Source of the DNA: Thermoplasmata archaeon | GTDB lineage: Archaea > Thermoplasmatota > Thermoplasmata > Thermoplasmatales > GCA-001856825 | Length of the DNA: 64,000 nucleotides | Reading direction: 5' to 3' | Assembly (NCBI GenBank): GCA_021792255.1 | Contig: JAJYUZ010000002.1 | Span: 349,071-413,070, forward strand | Translations under genes and position numbers: made by a program | The notes under the pieces: model-generated | Told to the model about the DNA's origin: nothing | Databases searched by the model: none | The model's input: the letters and a program-made list of their open reading frames with translations, nothing else | In this document: one piece after another, positions 1-7,844 of the stretch | How the letters are laid out: the number at the start of each line of letters is the position of its first letter | Numbering within the stretch: position 1 is the first letter of the stretch

Positions 1-1
1 G

Positions 2-367
2 GCGCTTGAGGAAGTCGACTTTGTCTTGGTAAACGTCAAAGGAACAGATGTTGCAGGACACGATGGAAACGGTATAGTCAAGAAAGAATTCATAGAAAAA
101 ATAGACAAGGTACTCGGAGAGACTATCATGAAAATAAGGAGTGATATCTTAATATGTTTCACGGGGGACCACTCTACCCCCGCAAGCGTAAAGGAGCACA
201 CTTCCGATCCAGTTCCAATTCTCCTTCACTACCCTGGATGCAGGAGAGATGGCGTGGGAGAGTTTGACGAAATCAAGGCAAAGGATGGATACCTAAGGCT
301 AAGAGGAAGTGATCTCATGAACGTTCTATTGAGTTCTGCAAACAGGTCAGAAAAATATGGAGCTTAA
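2..367 (+). CDS. apgM: Phosphoglycerate mutase, cofactor-independent archaeal type, 3' part
   Basis: Only the C-terminal ~120 residues are inside the window; the frame is open to the left edge. The segment GDHSTP followed by SDPVPILLHYPG matches the metal-binding end of the alkaline-phosphatase-superfamily mutases (ApgM), which interconvert 3- and 2-phosphoglycerate in central carbon metabolism. VNVKGTDVAGHDG upstream is the other typical ApgM metal-site block. The ORF-track start (TTG at 26) is internal and should not be used. The gene converges with the TPR gene on the other strand, the two stops overlapping by four bases. The family call is solid; the exact subfamily (apgM rather than a related phosphonate or sugar mutase) is inferred. 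Confidence 0.85.
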   Translation, partial: ALEEVDFVLVNVKGTDVAGHDGNGIVKKEFIEKIDKVLGETIMKIRSDILICFTGDHSTPASVKEHTSDPVPILLHYPGCRRDGVGEFDEIKAKDGYLRLRGSDLMNVLLSSANRSEKYGA

Positions 368-1035
368 GAGATAGTCTCCTCCAACATCTTCTTGATCTCT
401 TCGTCTCTGCTCTCTACTTTAAGCAGCAGATCTCTCGCCTTTTCCTTTTCACCAGAATTGAGATAAATTCTGGACAGTATGATTATGGCATTCCTGTCCC
501 TCTGATCTATCTTCAGGGATACTTCGCAGGATTCCTTGGCGTCATTTATTCTCTGGAGCTTCATCAGACTCTCCGCTCTCTGATTCCAGTAGTATGGGTT
601 CCTGTTTTCCATCTTGATTGCTAGGTCAACAGAAGCTAACGCTTCGACATATCTGGACATCGAAAACAAGAGGCGCGACTTGTCATAATAATAGACGGCT
701 TTCTTCAACAGATTGATTGCCTTGTTGATGTAAGTTAGCGCTTCATCTTTGTTGGAGTCAAAGTTCGAAAGGAACATTCGCCGGTAGGCATCGGGATTTG
801 TAGGGTAATCTTCGAGAAGCATCTTTTGATAAGGAACCGAGTCTTTACTTTGTTTTTCCAGGACATCTATCAGCAATATGATGGCCTCTATGTTCTTCTT
901 AATTTCTATAGATTTTCTTGCATGTTTCTCTGCTTCCTCGAAGTATCCATCTTCAGAAAGCTCTACTGCAGCCATGTACTCGTCTGTACTCTTTGCGAGA
1001 GATGGGAGCACCCTATCTTCGCTCATGATTGACAA
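364..1035 (-). CDS. TPR-repeat protein
   Basis: This 223-residue protein is built of tandem 34-residue helical repeats, for example AINLLKKAVYYYDKSRLLFSMSRY, DLAIKMENRNPYYWNQRAESL and VSLKIDQRDRNAIIILSRIYLNSG. They have the alternating small/aromatic pattern of tetratricopeptide repeats. No signal peptide or membrane segment is visible, so it is probably a cytoplasmic scaffold. Its partner is unknown. A second TPR protein is encoded at 14403-14939. The function cannot be inferred from the neighbours (phosphoglycerate mutase and homoserine dehydrogenase). Confidence 0.8.
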   Translation of the reverse strand: MSIMSEDRVLPSLAKSTDEYMAAVELSEDGYFEEAEKHARKSIEIKKNIEAIILLIDVLEKQSKDSVPYQKMLLEDYPTNPDAYRRMFLSNFDSNKDEALTYINKAINLLKKAVYYYDKSRLLFSMSRYVEALASVDLAIKMENRNPYYWNQRAESLMKLQRINDAKESCEVSLKIDQRDRNAIIILSRIYLNSGEKEKARDLLLKVESRDEEIKKMLEETIS

Positions 1036-1108
1036 TTAAATTACGACAATTTAACATTTCTGCTAGAAACTAAATAAAAGTAATAATACCAATCACTATA
1101 TTCTTCCC

Positions 1109-2080
1109 ATGAAGGTCCAGTTGATCGGTTTGGGTTCAATTGGAAAAAATTTGTTGAGACTTATAGGTCAGAAAGGAAACAGCATAAGGCAGACGATTGG
1201 AGAGAATATTGAGGTCGTTTCAGTAAGTGACACGACAGGTACGGTCATCACGGACGGAATGCCGCTGACTAGTATCATTCAGGCAAAGGAAGGGGGAGGG
1301 CTTAAAACTCTTGATTCTTTTGAGAAAATTAGTGCAAAGAGTGCTATTGCGGACCTCGAATCCGATATCGTAGTGGAAATTACCCAGAGTACGAAGGATG
1401 GGGAACCTGGAATAGCACACATCGTGACCGCCCTAGAAAACGAGAAGAATGTTGTCACGGCCAACAAGAGTACGTTGGTTTCAGGCGTAGACCTCTTTAA
1501 AATGGTAAAGGAAATGAAAAGATCCCTAAGGTACGAAGCAACCGTTTGTGGAGGTCTTCCAGTGTTCAATCTGATGGATTACTGCATGAAACCAGCTAAG
1601 ATAATTTCGGTCGATGGAATTTTCAACGCTACGAGCACTTTTGTGATTTCTCAGATGGAGAGAGGGAAGAGTCAGTCACTGGCAAGGGCCGAGGCAATCA
1701 AACGGGGGTTATCAGAAAAAGACCAAAGAGACGATCTTGCAGGGATCGACTCGGCAAGGAAGGGTACAATTCTTCACAGGAGGATATTCGGATCCTCCCT
1801 GGTTTTGAAAGATGCGACTATTTCTGCAAGAGAGAGTGAAATCTCCGTTGGCTTGAGACAAATCACAGAAGTGACGTCAAGTGGTGTCAAGGTCGGATAT
1901 GAGAAAATAGATGGAAAGAGCATCTATTCAAATGCTGTCGGGCCATCCATGATCATAAGATTCAACACGGACATAATGGATCATCTCACGTTATATACCG
2001 ACCACGATGGTCCACTGGAATCAGCAGCAACAGTATTAAATGACATAATACTGTCGAGGTCAGAAAAGGTAGGCCAATGA
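1109..2080 (+). CDS. hom: Homoserine dehydrogenase
   Basis: This 323-residue protein would reduce aspartate semialdehyde to homoserine for threonine and methionine synthesis. The N-terminus VQLIGLGSIGKNLL is the Rossmann nucleotide-binding loop. VVTANKSTL is the conserved block after the NAD domain, and FNATSTFVISQMERG matches the GTxxY/I..M region. The segment DDLAGIDSARKGTILHRRIFG corresponds to the family's D..G.D.a.K..IL signature. Length fits the short archaeal form without an ACT domain. The stop overlaps the next gene's start (ATGA), so the two are probably cotranscribed. Confidence 0.9.
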   Translation: MKVQLIGLGSIGKNLLRLIGQKGNSIRQTIGENIEVVSVSDTTGTVITDGMPLTSIIQAKEGGGLKTLDSFEKISAKSAIADLESDIVVEITQSTKDGEPGIAHIVTALENEKNVVTANKSTLVSGVDLFKMVKEMKRSLRYEATVCGGLPVFNLMDYCMKPAKIISVDGIFNATSTFVISQMERGKSQSLARAEAIKRGLSEKDQRDDLAGIDSARKGTILHRRIFGSSLVLKDATISARESEISVGLRQITEVTSSGVKVGYEKIDGKSIYSNAVGPSMIIRFNTDIMDHLTLYTDHDGPLESAATVLNDIILSRSEKVGQ

Positions 2081-3144
2081 ACAAGGGATATGTCGCGTTA
2101 GTAGCAGTCCTCTCAGTGCTCTGGGGGGTCATGATGGTAATAGATTTAGTGATGTCTATCCTTCTATTTAAGCCGAATTTTTCTGATTTTCTGAACACCT
2201 TGTTCCCTCTCTTCATAATAGTACCAGTACCGCTTCTTTTGGTTTATCTTCCAGGCACTTTTACTGCAATCTGGCTCGGAGTCGTAGTCGTTGTGGTGAT
2301 CGTCTTCTTCACTTTTGCCATCTATAAATCATCAATGAAGTTCGAGAACTCTTCTCTGTACAGACTCGGAGAATTCTTTGCACTCAATTATTTTCTCTCC
2401 ATTGTCTACATCGAGCTAATCGCTTTGGCGGGCTATCCTATTGTCAGTCCTATCACTAATACTACTCCATTTTATCTGAATTTTATCACCATTACAAATG
2501 CTGGTCTGTACGAAGAGCTCATTTCTAGAGTGTTGTACATCGGTATTCCTCTTTTTGTTTACTACGCCTGGAGTGCCCACGGAAAAAAGTCCCATTCCAG
2601 GCCAAACAAACTTCCGCTGTACAGAATGATCTGGGGGGGCGGTTACAAGTTTGGGAAACCAGAAATCACGTTACTAATAATTTCGTCAATCATTTTCGGA
2701 TTTGCTCACGTCACGTCATGGGATATCTCGAAGGTGCCACAGGCAGCCCTGGGGGGGTTATTACTTGGAGTACTGTACCTGAGGTTTGGACTGTATGCAG
2801 ATGTGTTATTGCACTTCTCCATCGACTCTCCATCCCTCTTATTGCCGCTTGGCACGGGAGATCCACTGGCTTCAGGATATACCAACTCCTTCATCAACGC
2901 AGCTATCATAATTGCGGTCGTAGCAGGGGCCATAGTACTAATCTCCTACATAATTCAAGCAAGAGCAATCTATAGATCAAGAAAGCTAAACCCTCAACTT
3001 ATCGTCGCCCAAGTCTCAGGAGATCCAAGCACTTCGAGGAAAGCACTGGCATGCACCAAATGTGGCTCTAGCAGGGTGACTTTCTTTTATGACGATATTT
3101 ATCGATGTGACGACTGCGGAACAGTTTTCAAATGGGATCAATAA
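2077..3144 (+). CDS. CPBP-family intramembrane metalloprotease with C-terminal zinc ribbon
   Basis: This 355-residue membrane protein has about eight hydrophobic segments. The three CPBP (Abi, Rce1-like) motifs are visible: EELISR near residue 145, FGFAHV near 208, and HFSID near 247. These supply the Glu and His residues of a membrane-embedded metalloprotease. After the last membrane segment (~285-300) comes a soluble tail ending in a rubredoxin-like zinc ribbon, CTKCGSS...CDDCG. That tail is not part of the minimal family and may dock a substrate or regulate activity. The gene starts inside the hom stop codon (ATGA). The substrate is unknown. Confidence 0.8.
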   Translation: MNKGYVALVAVLSVLWGVMMVIDLVMSILLFKPNFSDFLNTLFPLFIIVPVPLLLVYLPGTFTAIWLGVVVVVVIVFFTFAIYKSSMKFENSSLYRLGEFFALNYFLSIVYIELIALAGYPIVSPITNTTPFYLNFITITNAGLYEELISRVLYIGIPLFVYYAWSAHGKKSHSRPNKLPLYRMIWGGGYKFGKPEITLLIISSIIFGFAHVTSWDISKVPQAALGGLLLGVLYLRFGLYADVLLHFSIDSPSLLLPLGTGDPLASGYTNSFINAAIIIAVVAGAIVLISYIIQARAIYRSRKLNPQLIVAQVSGDPSTSRKALACTKCGSSRVTFFYDDIYRCDDCGTVFKWDQ

Positions 3145-4340
3145 TTTGCCATTTCATCTACTCTCATAATTTCCCTAAGAACTGATGTCGCGTATCCCCC
3201 TGGTAGAAGAGAAAACCTGACCGTCGAATCAGAGCATTCAAAATCCTTGAATCTCAAGAATAAATCTCTTCTTTCTCCCTTTGAACTCAACCCGAAAGGA
3301 AGCTTAAAATCAGATTGCTTAACGCCCTCCTGACTCAGGATTTGGCTCTCGATCGCCCCCATTTTTCCTCTGGCAAATTCAGTATCGAATCCCACAACAA
3401 GACCCGTTGGAGACCCATCTCCCTTTGCAAAAGAAGAGGACACTTTTTCGATGTTCAGATTATTGACCATTATGAATTCGTCATTGATACTGAAGATGTC
3501 GCCAGGAATGATCGACTTGGCCAATTCCAACCTATTGCTGAGAATTCTGTTGAAGATGTATCCCTGATAAGCATGTATGAACATAGAAACTAGGTTCTCT
3601 GGAAGCTCCTTAATTGCGCCAACGTAATCTTCTTTCTGACTGACAAGATGTACCATAACTTTTCTCTCAAGATCTAGTGATTCTGGAAAGATTTCCAAAC
3701 CTCTTACTGGATCCGGCTTATCAAAGTACTCCTTTCTGACTTCAGCGAATCTATCCTCTCCAGGATATCCCACGAACACCCTAACGGCCTCTTCATAGTT
3801 TCCTCTAACAATCTCCCTGCCGACGACGTGGGTGATGGGTCTCAGAGAACCGAACCTTTGTGGTCCATAGTAGTTCGGTACTTTTCCCTCTCTCTTGGCC
3901 TCTTTGCAGTTAGAAGTGAATGTGGATGAATCGGTATCTGAAACCTTAATCTCGAATAGGTTCTGGGAATGGCTGCCTATAGTCAATGGAGAGTCGAGGT
4001 AGAAATGCTCTAGTATCTCAACATCATTCAACGAGAAGTCCCTATATTTAATCCCCGGAATGCTAAAGTACTGAACTTTCACGCTTCTCCTATCCTTCGT
4101 CCCTGCGAAATAAACTCTCTTTGGTGAGACGTGGTTGCTCCTTGCCAAGAATCTTATGAGCCTGTTGTGCTCCCAGTTCTTGGCTTTCAACTTAAGCACT
4201 AAGACCTTTCCATCATCTTTCTTGTCTAGATTTTCGAAGCGTTCTTCCACGTAGAAATCTTCAGATTCCTTTCTGAGTTTTCCCCCCGAAGGAGGCAGAT
4301 CTAAGTAATAACTGGAGACACCAATTTCCGAGAATTTCAC
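3138..4340 (-). CDS. truD: tRNA pseudouridine(13) synthase TruD
   Basis: This 400-residue enzyme would isomerise uridine 13 of tRNA. The order of motifs fits TruD: KESEDFYVEE near residue 25, then FAGTKDRR near 79 with the catalytic Asp in GTKDR (about residue 83), then NYYGPQRFG near 155, followed by the TRUD insertion and a C-terminal segment with LLPGGYATSVLREIMR. The start is GTG; a TTAATTAATG TATA-like box lies about 30 bases upstream, consistent with a leaderless transcript. The 3' end overlaps the CPBP gene's 3' end by seven bases (convergent). Confidence 0.92.
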   Translation of the reverse strand: MKFSEIGVSSYYLDLPPSGGKLRKESEDFYVEERFENLDKKDDGKVLVLKLKAKNWEHNRLIRFLARSNHVSPKRVYFAGTKDRRSVKVQYFSIPGIKYRDFSLNDVEILEHFYLDSPLTIGSHSQNLFEIKVSDTDSSTFTSNCKEAKREGKVPNYYGPQRFGSLRPITHVVGREIVRGNYEEAVRVFVGYPGEDRFAEVRKEYFDKPDPVRGLEIFPESLDLERKVMVHLVSQKEDYVGAIKELPENLVSMFIHAYQGYIFNRILSNRLELAKSIIPGDIFSINDEFIMVNNLNIEKVSSSFAKGDGSPTGLVVGFDTEFARGKMGAIESQILSQEGVKQSDFKLPFGLSSKGERRDLFLRFKDFECSDSTVRFSLLPGGYATSVLREIMRVDEMANY

Positions 4341-4395
4341 GATTGTCGAAGAGCATCAACAACATTAATTAACTCTTTTCTCCTTCTCGCCCTAA

Positions 4396-5214
4396 ATGTG
4401 GGAAGGTCTCACTGGAAAGAGAAAAAAAAATGGGCTATTCGGGATGGTAATAGGAATAGTGGTATCTTCTATTCTTCTCTATCTTTCGTTTTCCGTCTCA
4501 TCATTTTTGTACCTCTTGATACCTGTTCTTCTTCTGGTCATCTTTCATTACACCAAGGCGTGGCGATTTTCTGACCGGGCAGTTTATGGATTTATCGCAA
4601 TAATCCTTGCATTTTTCATAGCCATGGGAGGAATATCGATATCAATCGAAGGCGCCCCTCACCAATCGACGGCAACCCTTACTGAGTCATCTGTTTCGTC
4701 CTACATTCATTTCGGTTATTACAACAACAGTGGAAGTTACATTTTCAATTTCAGCTTACCCGCAAAGAGCATTACTAGCACTGCCCAAATAGGACTCATA
4801 GACCTGTTCACCAATGAAACGATTCTATCAACGAACGCAACTTTCTCGAATTCTGGGAATAACTATTCGTACTCCTGGAATGCAGGACAGTTATCTTCAC
4901 ATGCATACGTAGTGTTATTGACCCTTCACTTCATAGAGAACAACACTACGGTAAGTCAAGAAGTCGAATTCCTCGGGCCTGTACTCATTTCGGGAATAAA
5001 TGTGATGTTCTACCTTGTGGAAAGATTGATCGCGACCTATCTCCTTATAACGTTCTTGTTCTTTTTGGCCTTCGCTTTCTTTGCTAGAGCTTTATCGATG
5101 TCCAAGCAGAGAAGGAGGACGGACGGAAATCAGAATCCTCCCACACCTACAGAGCAGCCTGTAATGGAAAGTGATCAGCGGAAGACCGGATGGTTTGGTC
5201 GTAGAAAGAATTAG
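4396..5214 (+). CDS. Membrane protein of unknown function, extracytoplasmic beta-rich domain
   Basis: I do not recognise the family. The 272-residue sequence shows a basic N-terminus (GKRKKNG), three hydrophobic segments between residues 14 and 80, an extracytoplasmic stretch of about 120 residues rich in Ser, Thr and Asn with many N-x-S/T sequons, then one strong membrane segment (about 205-232). It ends in a hydrophilic tail rich in Pro, Gln and Arg. The Asn/Ser/Thr-rich outer domain is typical of surface proteins of acidophilic archaea. It converges with the peroxiredoxin gene, overlapping by four bases. Confidence 0.7.
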   Translation: MWEGLTGKRKKNGLFGMVIGIVVSSILLYLSFSVSSFLYLLIPVLLLVIFHYTKAWRFSDRAVYGFIAIILAFFIAMGGISISIEGAPHQSTATLTESSVSSYIHFGYYNNSGSYIFNFSLPAKSITSTAQIGLIDLFTNETILSTNATFSNSGNNYSYSWNAGQLSSHAYVVLLTLHFIENNTTVSQEVEFLGPVLISGINVMFYLVERLIATYLLITFLFFLAFAFFARALSMSKQRRRTDGNQNPPTPTEQPVMESDQRKTGWFGRRKN

Positions 5215-5666
5215 GCCTCTAGGCCTAGCTCTCTGATTTTACCTAGGACTTCTTGGGCGTGCTCCTTTGGGCTCACCTTCGGAAAGATGTATGCGATCTT
5301 TCCCTCTCTGTCAATTATGAAAGTGACTCTCTTGGCAGTCCCGAGTCCCAGCGCATTGTACTTCTTGGAAATATCCTTAGATCCATCGGGCGCCAGTGGG
5401 AAGGGTAGGTCGTACTTTTCGACAAATTTCTTGTGAGAATTTTCCGAGTCGACGCTGACTCCTATCACTTCTATCCCTCTGGACCTGAAATCATCGAAAT
5501 TGTCCCTAAAATTGCACGCTTCCGTCGTACACCCTGGTGTAAAATCTCTTGGATAAAAGTAGACGACCACAACCTTTCCTCTGTGATCCGAGAGTCTCCG
5601 TTTTCCGCCATCTATTGTCAGCTCAAAATCTGGTGCACCGTCTCCGACTTTTAATTCGTTGTCCAC
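5211..5666 (-). CDS. bcp: Peroxiredoxin, Bcp/PrxQ type
   Basis: This 151-residue thiol peroxidase would reduce hydrogen peroxide and alkyl hydroperoxides in the cytoplasm. The motif DFTPGCTTEACNFRD places the peroxidatic Cys at residue 46 and the resolving Cys at residue 51, the spacing of the atypical 2-Cys PrxQ group. VIGVSVDSENSHKKFVEKYDLPFPL and the C-terminal IDREGKI block also fit. The start is GTG. A TTTAAATA box lies about 25 bases upstream, so the mRNA is probably leaderless. Confidence 0.93.
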   Translation of the reverse strand: MDNELKVGDGAPDFELTIDGGKRRLSDHRGKVVVVYFYPRDFTPGCTTEACNFRDNFDDFRSRGIEVIGVSVDSENSHKKFVEKYDLPFPLAPDGSKDISKKYNALGLGTAKRVTFIIDREGKIAYIFPKVSPKEHAQEVLGKIRELGLEA

Positions 5667-5767
5667 GTATTTTCAACTCAAATCTATTTAAATATTTTTT
5701 CTGACTAAGATCGCTTTATTTTCTGATCGAATCGATCAAACTGGTTCGTGTTCGGTGCCGTAAATGA

Positions 5768-7735
5768 CTACTTAATTCCACCGTCAATAGGGATCATTGT
5801 CCCGGTCGTTGCACCAAACAAGCTTTCCTTTATCAGCGCAATCACCATGTTTGCTACTTGCTCCGGAAGGACTTCAACATGAAGTAAGTTTCCTTTTTTG
5901 TATTCATCAGGTGATATTCCCTTTGCCCTCGCTCTGTTTTCCAAAACACCACCTTCCCATATCTTTGATTCTCTGAATATTTTGTCCGGATTGATGACGT
6001 TGCTCCGAATCCCGTACCTTCCACCTTCGATTGCCACGTACCTTGAGAGCTGAGCTGCAAATGCTTTAGAAGTTCCATATGCCGTCATACCCTCGCCCGG
6101 GTTGGTAACATTCTTCGTGACATTGAATATAAATGACCCACCCGAGCCTTGAGATTTCATTATTTTAAATGCTTCCCTCGTGACCAAGAAAGTGCCAACG
6201 GAATTTATTTCGACATGTTTTCTCAGATCTTCCAGAGAAGTGTCCTCGAGCGGTGATGGTTTGAGGTATCCAGCATTGTTGAAAACAACATCAATTCCCC
6301 CAAAATTCTTTATGATATCCCTAAAAGCCCCCTTGACTGAAGTCTCATTCGAAATGTCAAATTTTATTCCATAAGCATCTTCTCCTATTTCCTTCGAGAC
6401 TTCTGATATTCTTTGGTCTACGTCTCCTCCTGCTGTGAGTATTCCTTCCTTCACGAACCTCTGAAAGGTGACCTTACCTATCCCGCTCGCCGCTCCCGTC
6501 ACCAAACCGATGTATCCTTCAAGTTCCTTCCTCTTCTTCTTCGCTAGTTTAGCTTCCTGGAAGGGCCAATACTCCATGTCGAAGCACTGCTGATCTGTGA
6601 TAAATTTGTTCTTTGCGATTGCACCTGCAGCACTGGCTACTCTGAATGAATGCATTGCCTCATCTCTCAATATGTCAGCCTCTTTCTTCGTACTAGCGGC
6701 AGTTACCACCCCATATCCTCTGAAAACCAGCACGGATGGATAGGGGTCGTGCATCTCTCGCCCCGAGGGGACATATCTCTTGTAGTCTCCTTCGTAGGAC
6801 CTTACAAAATCATCGATGTCAGATTCTATTTTCGCAATGTCATCCGAGAAAAGAAACCTCTTTTTCATTCTTACCAGCATATCTGGCGTTGCTGGACCAA
6901 GGTCCTGGAATTTCTCTGCCTCCGGACTGAAGGAGAATCCTACTGCCTCTGAAGAATAATCCCAGGTGAGAATCTTTTTCTTCTCAGTGCTCAGAAGACC
7001 CCTCAATATTGGAAGAAAGCCTAGGAAAGAATCTTCTTTTTCCTTTTCGAACTCCTTTGAGGCGATTCCCTTCCACTTGCTCTCAATGTGTCTCTTCGCT
7101 TCTTCCACGAGCTTGAGATGCATCTCATAACTCTCTCTTGCAGTTTTTCCCCAAGTCACAAGCCCATGATTTCTCAAGATGACCCCTGCGAAATTTGAGA
7201 GGTCCCTTTCACTTATGATATTGAGGAAAAATCTTGCAAGTTGAAATCCAGGAGGGGCATAGGGTATCACCAGTACTTTTTCTTTAAAAATATCGGTTAT
7301 TTCATTATCTCCAAGATCCGTGTTGGTAAGAGCAACAATGAAGTCGGAATGTGAATGATCGACAAATTTTGAACTAATAAAGGCGTGGATGAATATTTCG
7401 ACCGACGGGAATGCTTGGTCCGTATCTAGCATGCACGTCTTTATGAAGGAGGACATTTCCTGGTCATTCATGCTTTCCAAAAGTTTCGCTTCCATCAGGC
7501 CATCCATCCGAAGACCCGTAAAATCTTCTGCATTTATTGTGGCCAAATCGGATCCAGAACTTTTCACAAATATGGCTGAAATGTCTTTCCCAGTCACGCT
7601 GCGAACTTTGAGTTTGACACTGGTGTTTCCACCCCCGTGAAGAACAAGGTTATGGTCAGACCCTAGAGATCTGGAAGTAACGACTCTCTCGTCCAATAGC
7701 TTTCTTTCCTGATCCGGGATGGCAAACATCATCAT
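5768..7735 (-). CDS. Bifunctional class II aldolase / short-chain dehydrogenase (RhaD-type fusion)
   Basis: This is a fusion of two domains. The N-terminal ~400 residues form a class II aldolase domain, with LVLHGGGNTSVK and NHGLVTWGK as family landmarks. The C-terminal ~240 residues form a short-chain dehydrogenase with GAASGIGK, NNAG and a Y-x3-K pair (YGTSK). The architecture matches rhamnulose-1-phosphate aldolase/lactaldehyde dehydrogenase proteins, so a role in cleaving a deoxysugar phosphate and oxidising or reducing the aldehyde product is likely, but the substrate is inferred. The ORF track starts at a GTG (7771). I prefer the ATG cluster at 7735 because a TATA-like, palindromic element lies between the two and would be within the gene otherwise. 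The fusion is about 655-667 residues. Confidence 0.82.
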   Translation of the reverse strand: MMMFAIPDQERKLLDERVVTSRSLGSDHNLVLHGGGNTSVKLKVRSVTGKDISAIFVKSSGSDLATINAEDFTGLRMDGLMEAKLLESMNDQEMSSFIKTCMLDTDQAFPSVEIFIHAFISSKFVDHSHSDFIVALTNTDLGDNEITDIFKEKVLVIPYAPPGFQLARFFLNIISERDLSNFAGVILRNHGLVTWGKTARESYEMHLKLVEEAKRHIESKWKGIASKEFEKEKEDSFLGFLPILRGLLSTEKKKILTWDYSSEAVGFSFSPEAEKFQDLGPATPDMLVRMKKRFLFSDDIAKIESDIDDFVRSYEGDYKRYVPSGREMHDPYPSVLVFRGYGVVTAASTKKEADILRDEAMHSFRVASAAGAIAKNKFITDQQCFDMEYWPFQEAKLAKKKRKELEGYIGLVTGAASGIGKVTFQRFVKEGILTAGGDVDQRISEVSKEIGEDAYGIKFDISNETSVKGAFRDIIKNFGGIDVVFNNAGYLKPSPLEDTSLEDLRKHVEINSVGTFLVTREAFKIMKSQGSGGSFIFNVTKNVTNPGEGMTAYGTSKAFAAQLSRYVAIEGGRYGIRSNVINPDKIFRESKIWEGGVLENRARAKGISPDEYKKGNLLHVEVLPEQVANMVIALIKESLFGATTGTMIPIDGGIK

Positions 7736-7750
7736 TTGCGAATACCAACC

Positions 7751-7769
7751 GGATAAAATATGTTTATCC
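7751..7769. promoter_or_regulatory. Perfect palindrome at the aldolase/dehydrogenase promoter
   Basis: GGATAAA-ATATG-TTTATCC is a perfect 7+5+7 inverted repeat. On the minus strand it contains the AT-rich block CATATTTTATCC, about 24 bases before the ATG at 7735, the usual TATA distance for a leaderless archaeal gene. A repressor bound here would mask the TATA box. Seen directly; the regulatory role is inferred. Confidence 0.5.
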
Positions 7770-7844
7770 ACTTTTAAGATTATTTTGCCATTTGAATTTG
7801 CCCGTTCATAAAAAAGAATAAATTGGGATTGAAATTATAGTGGC

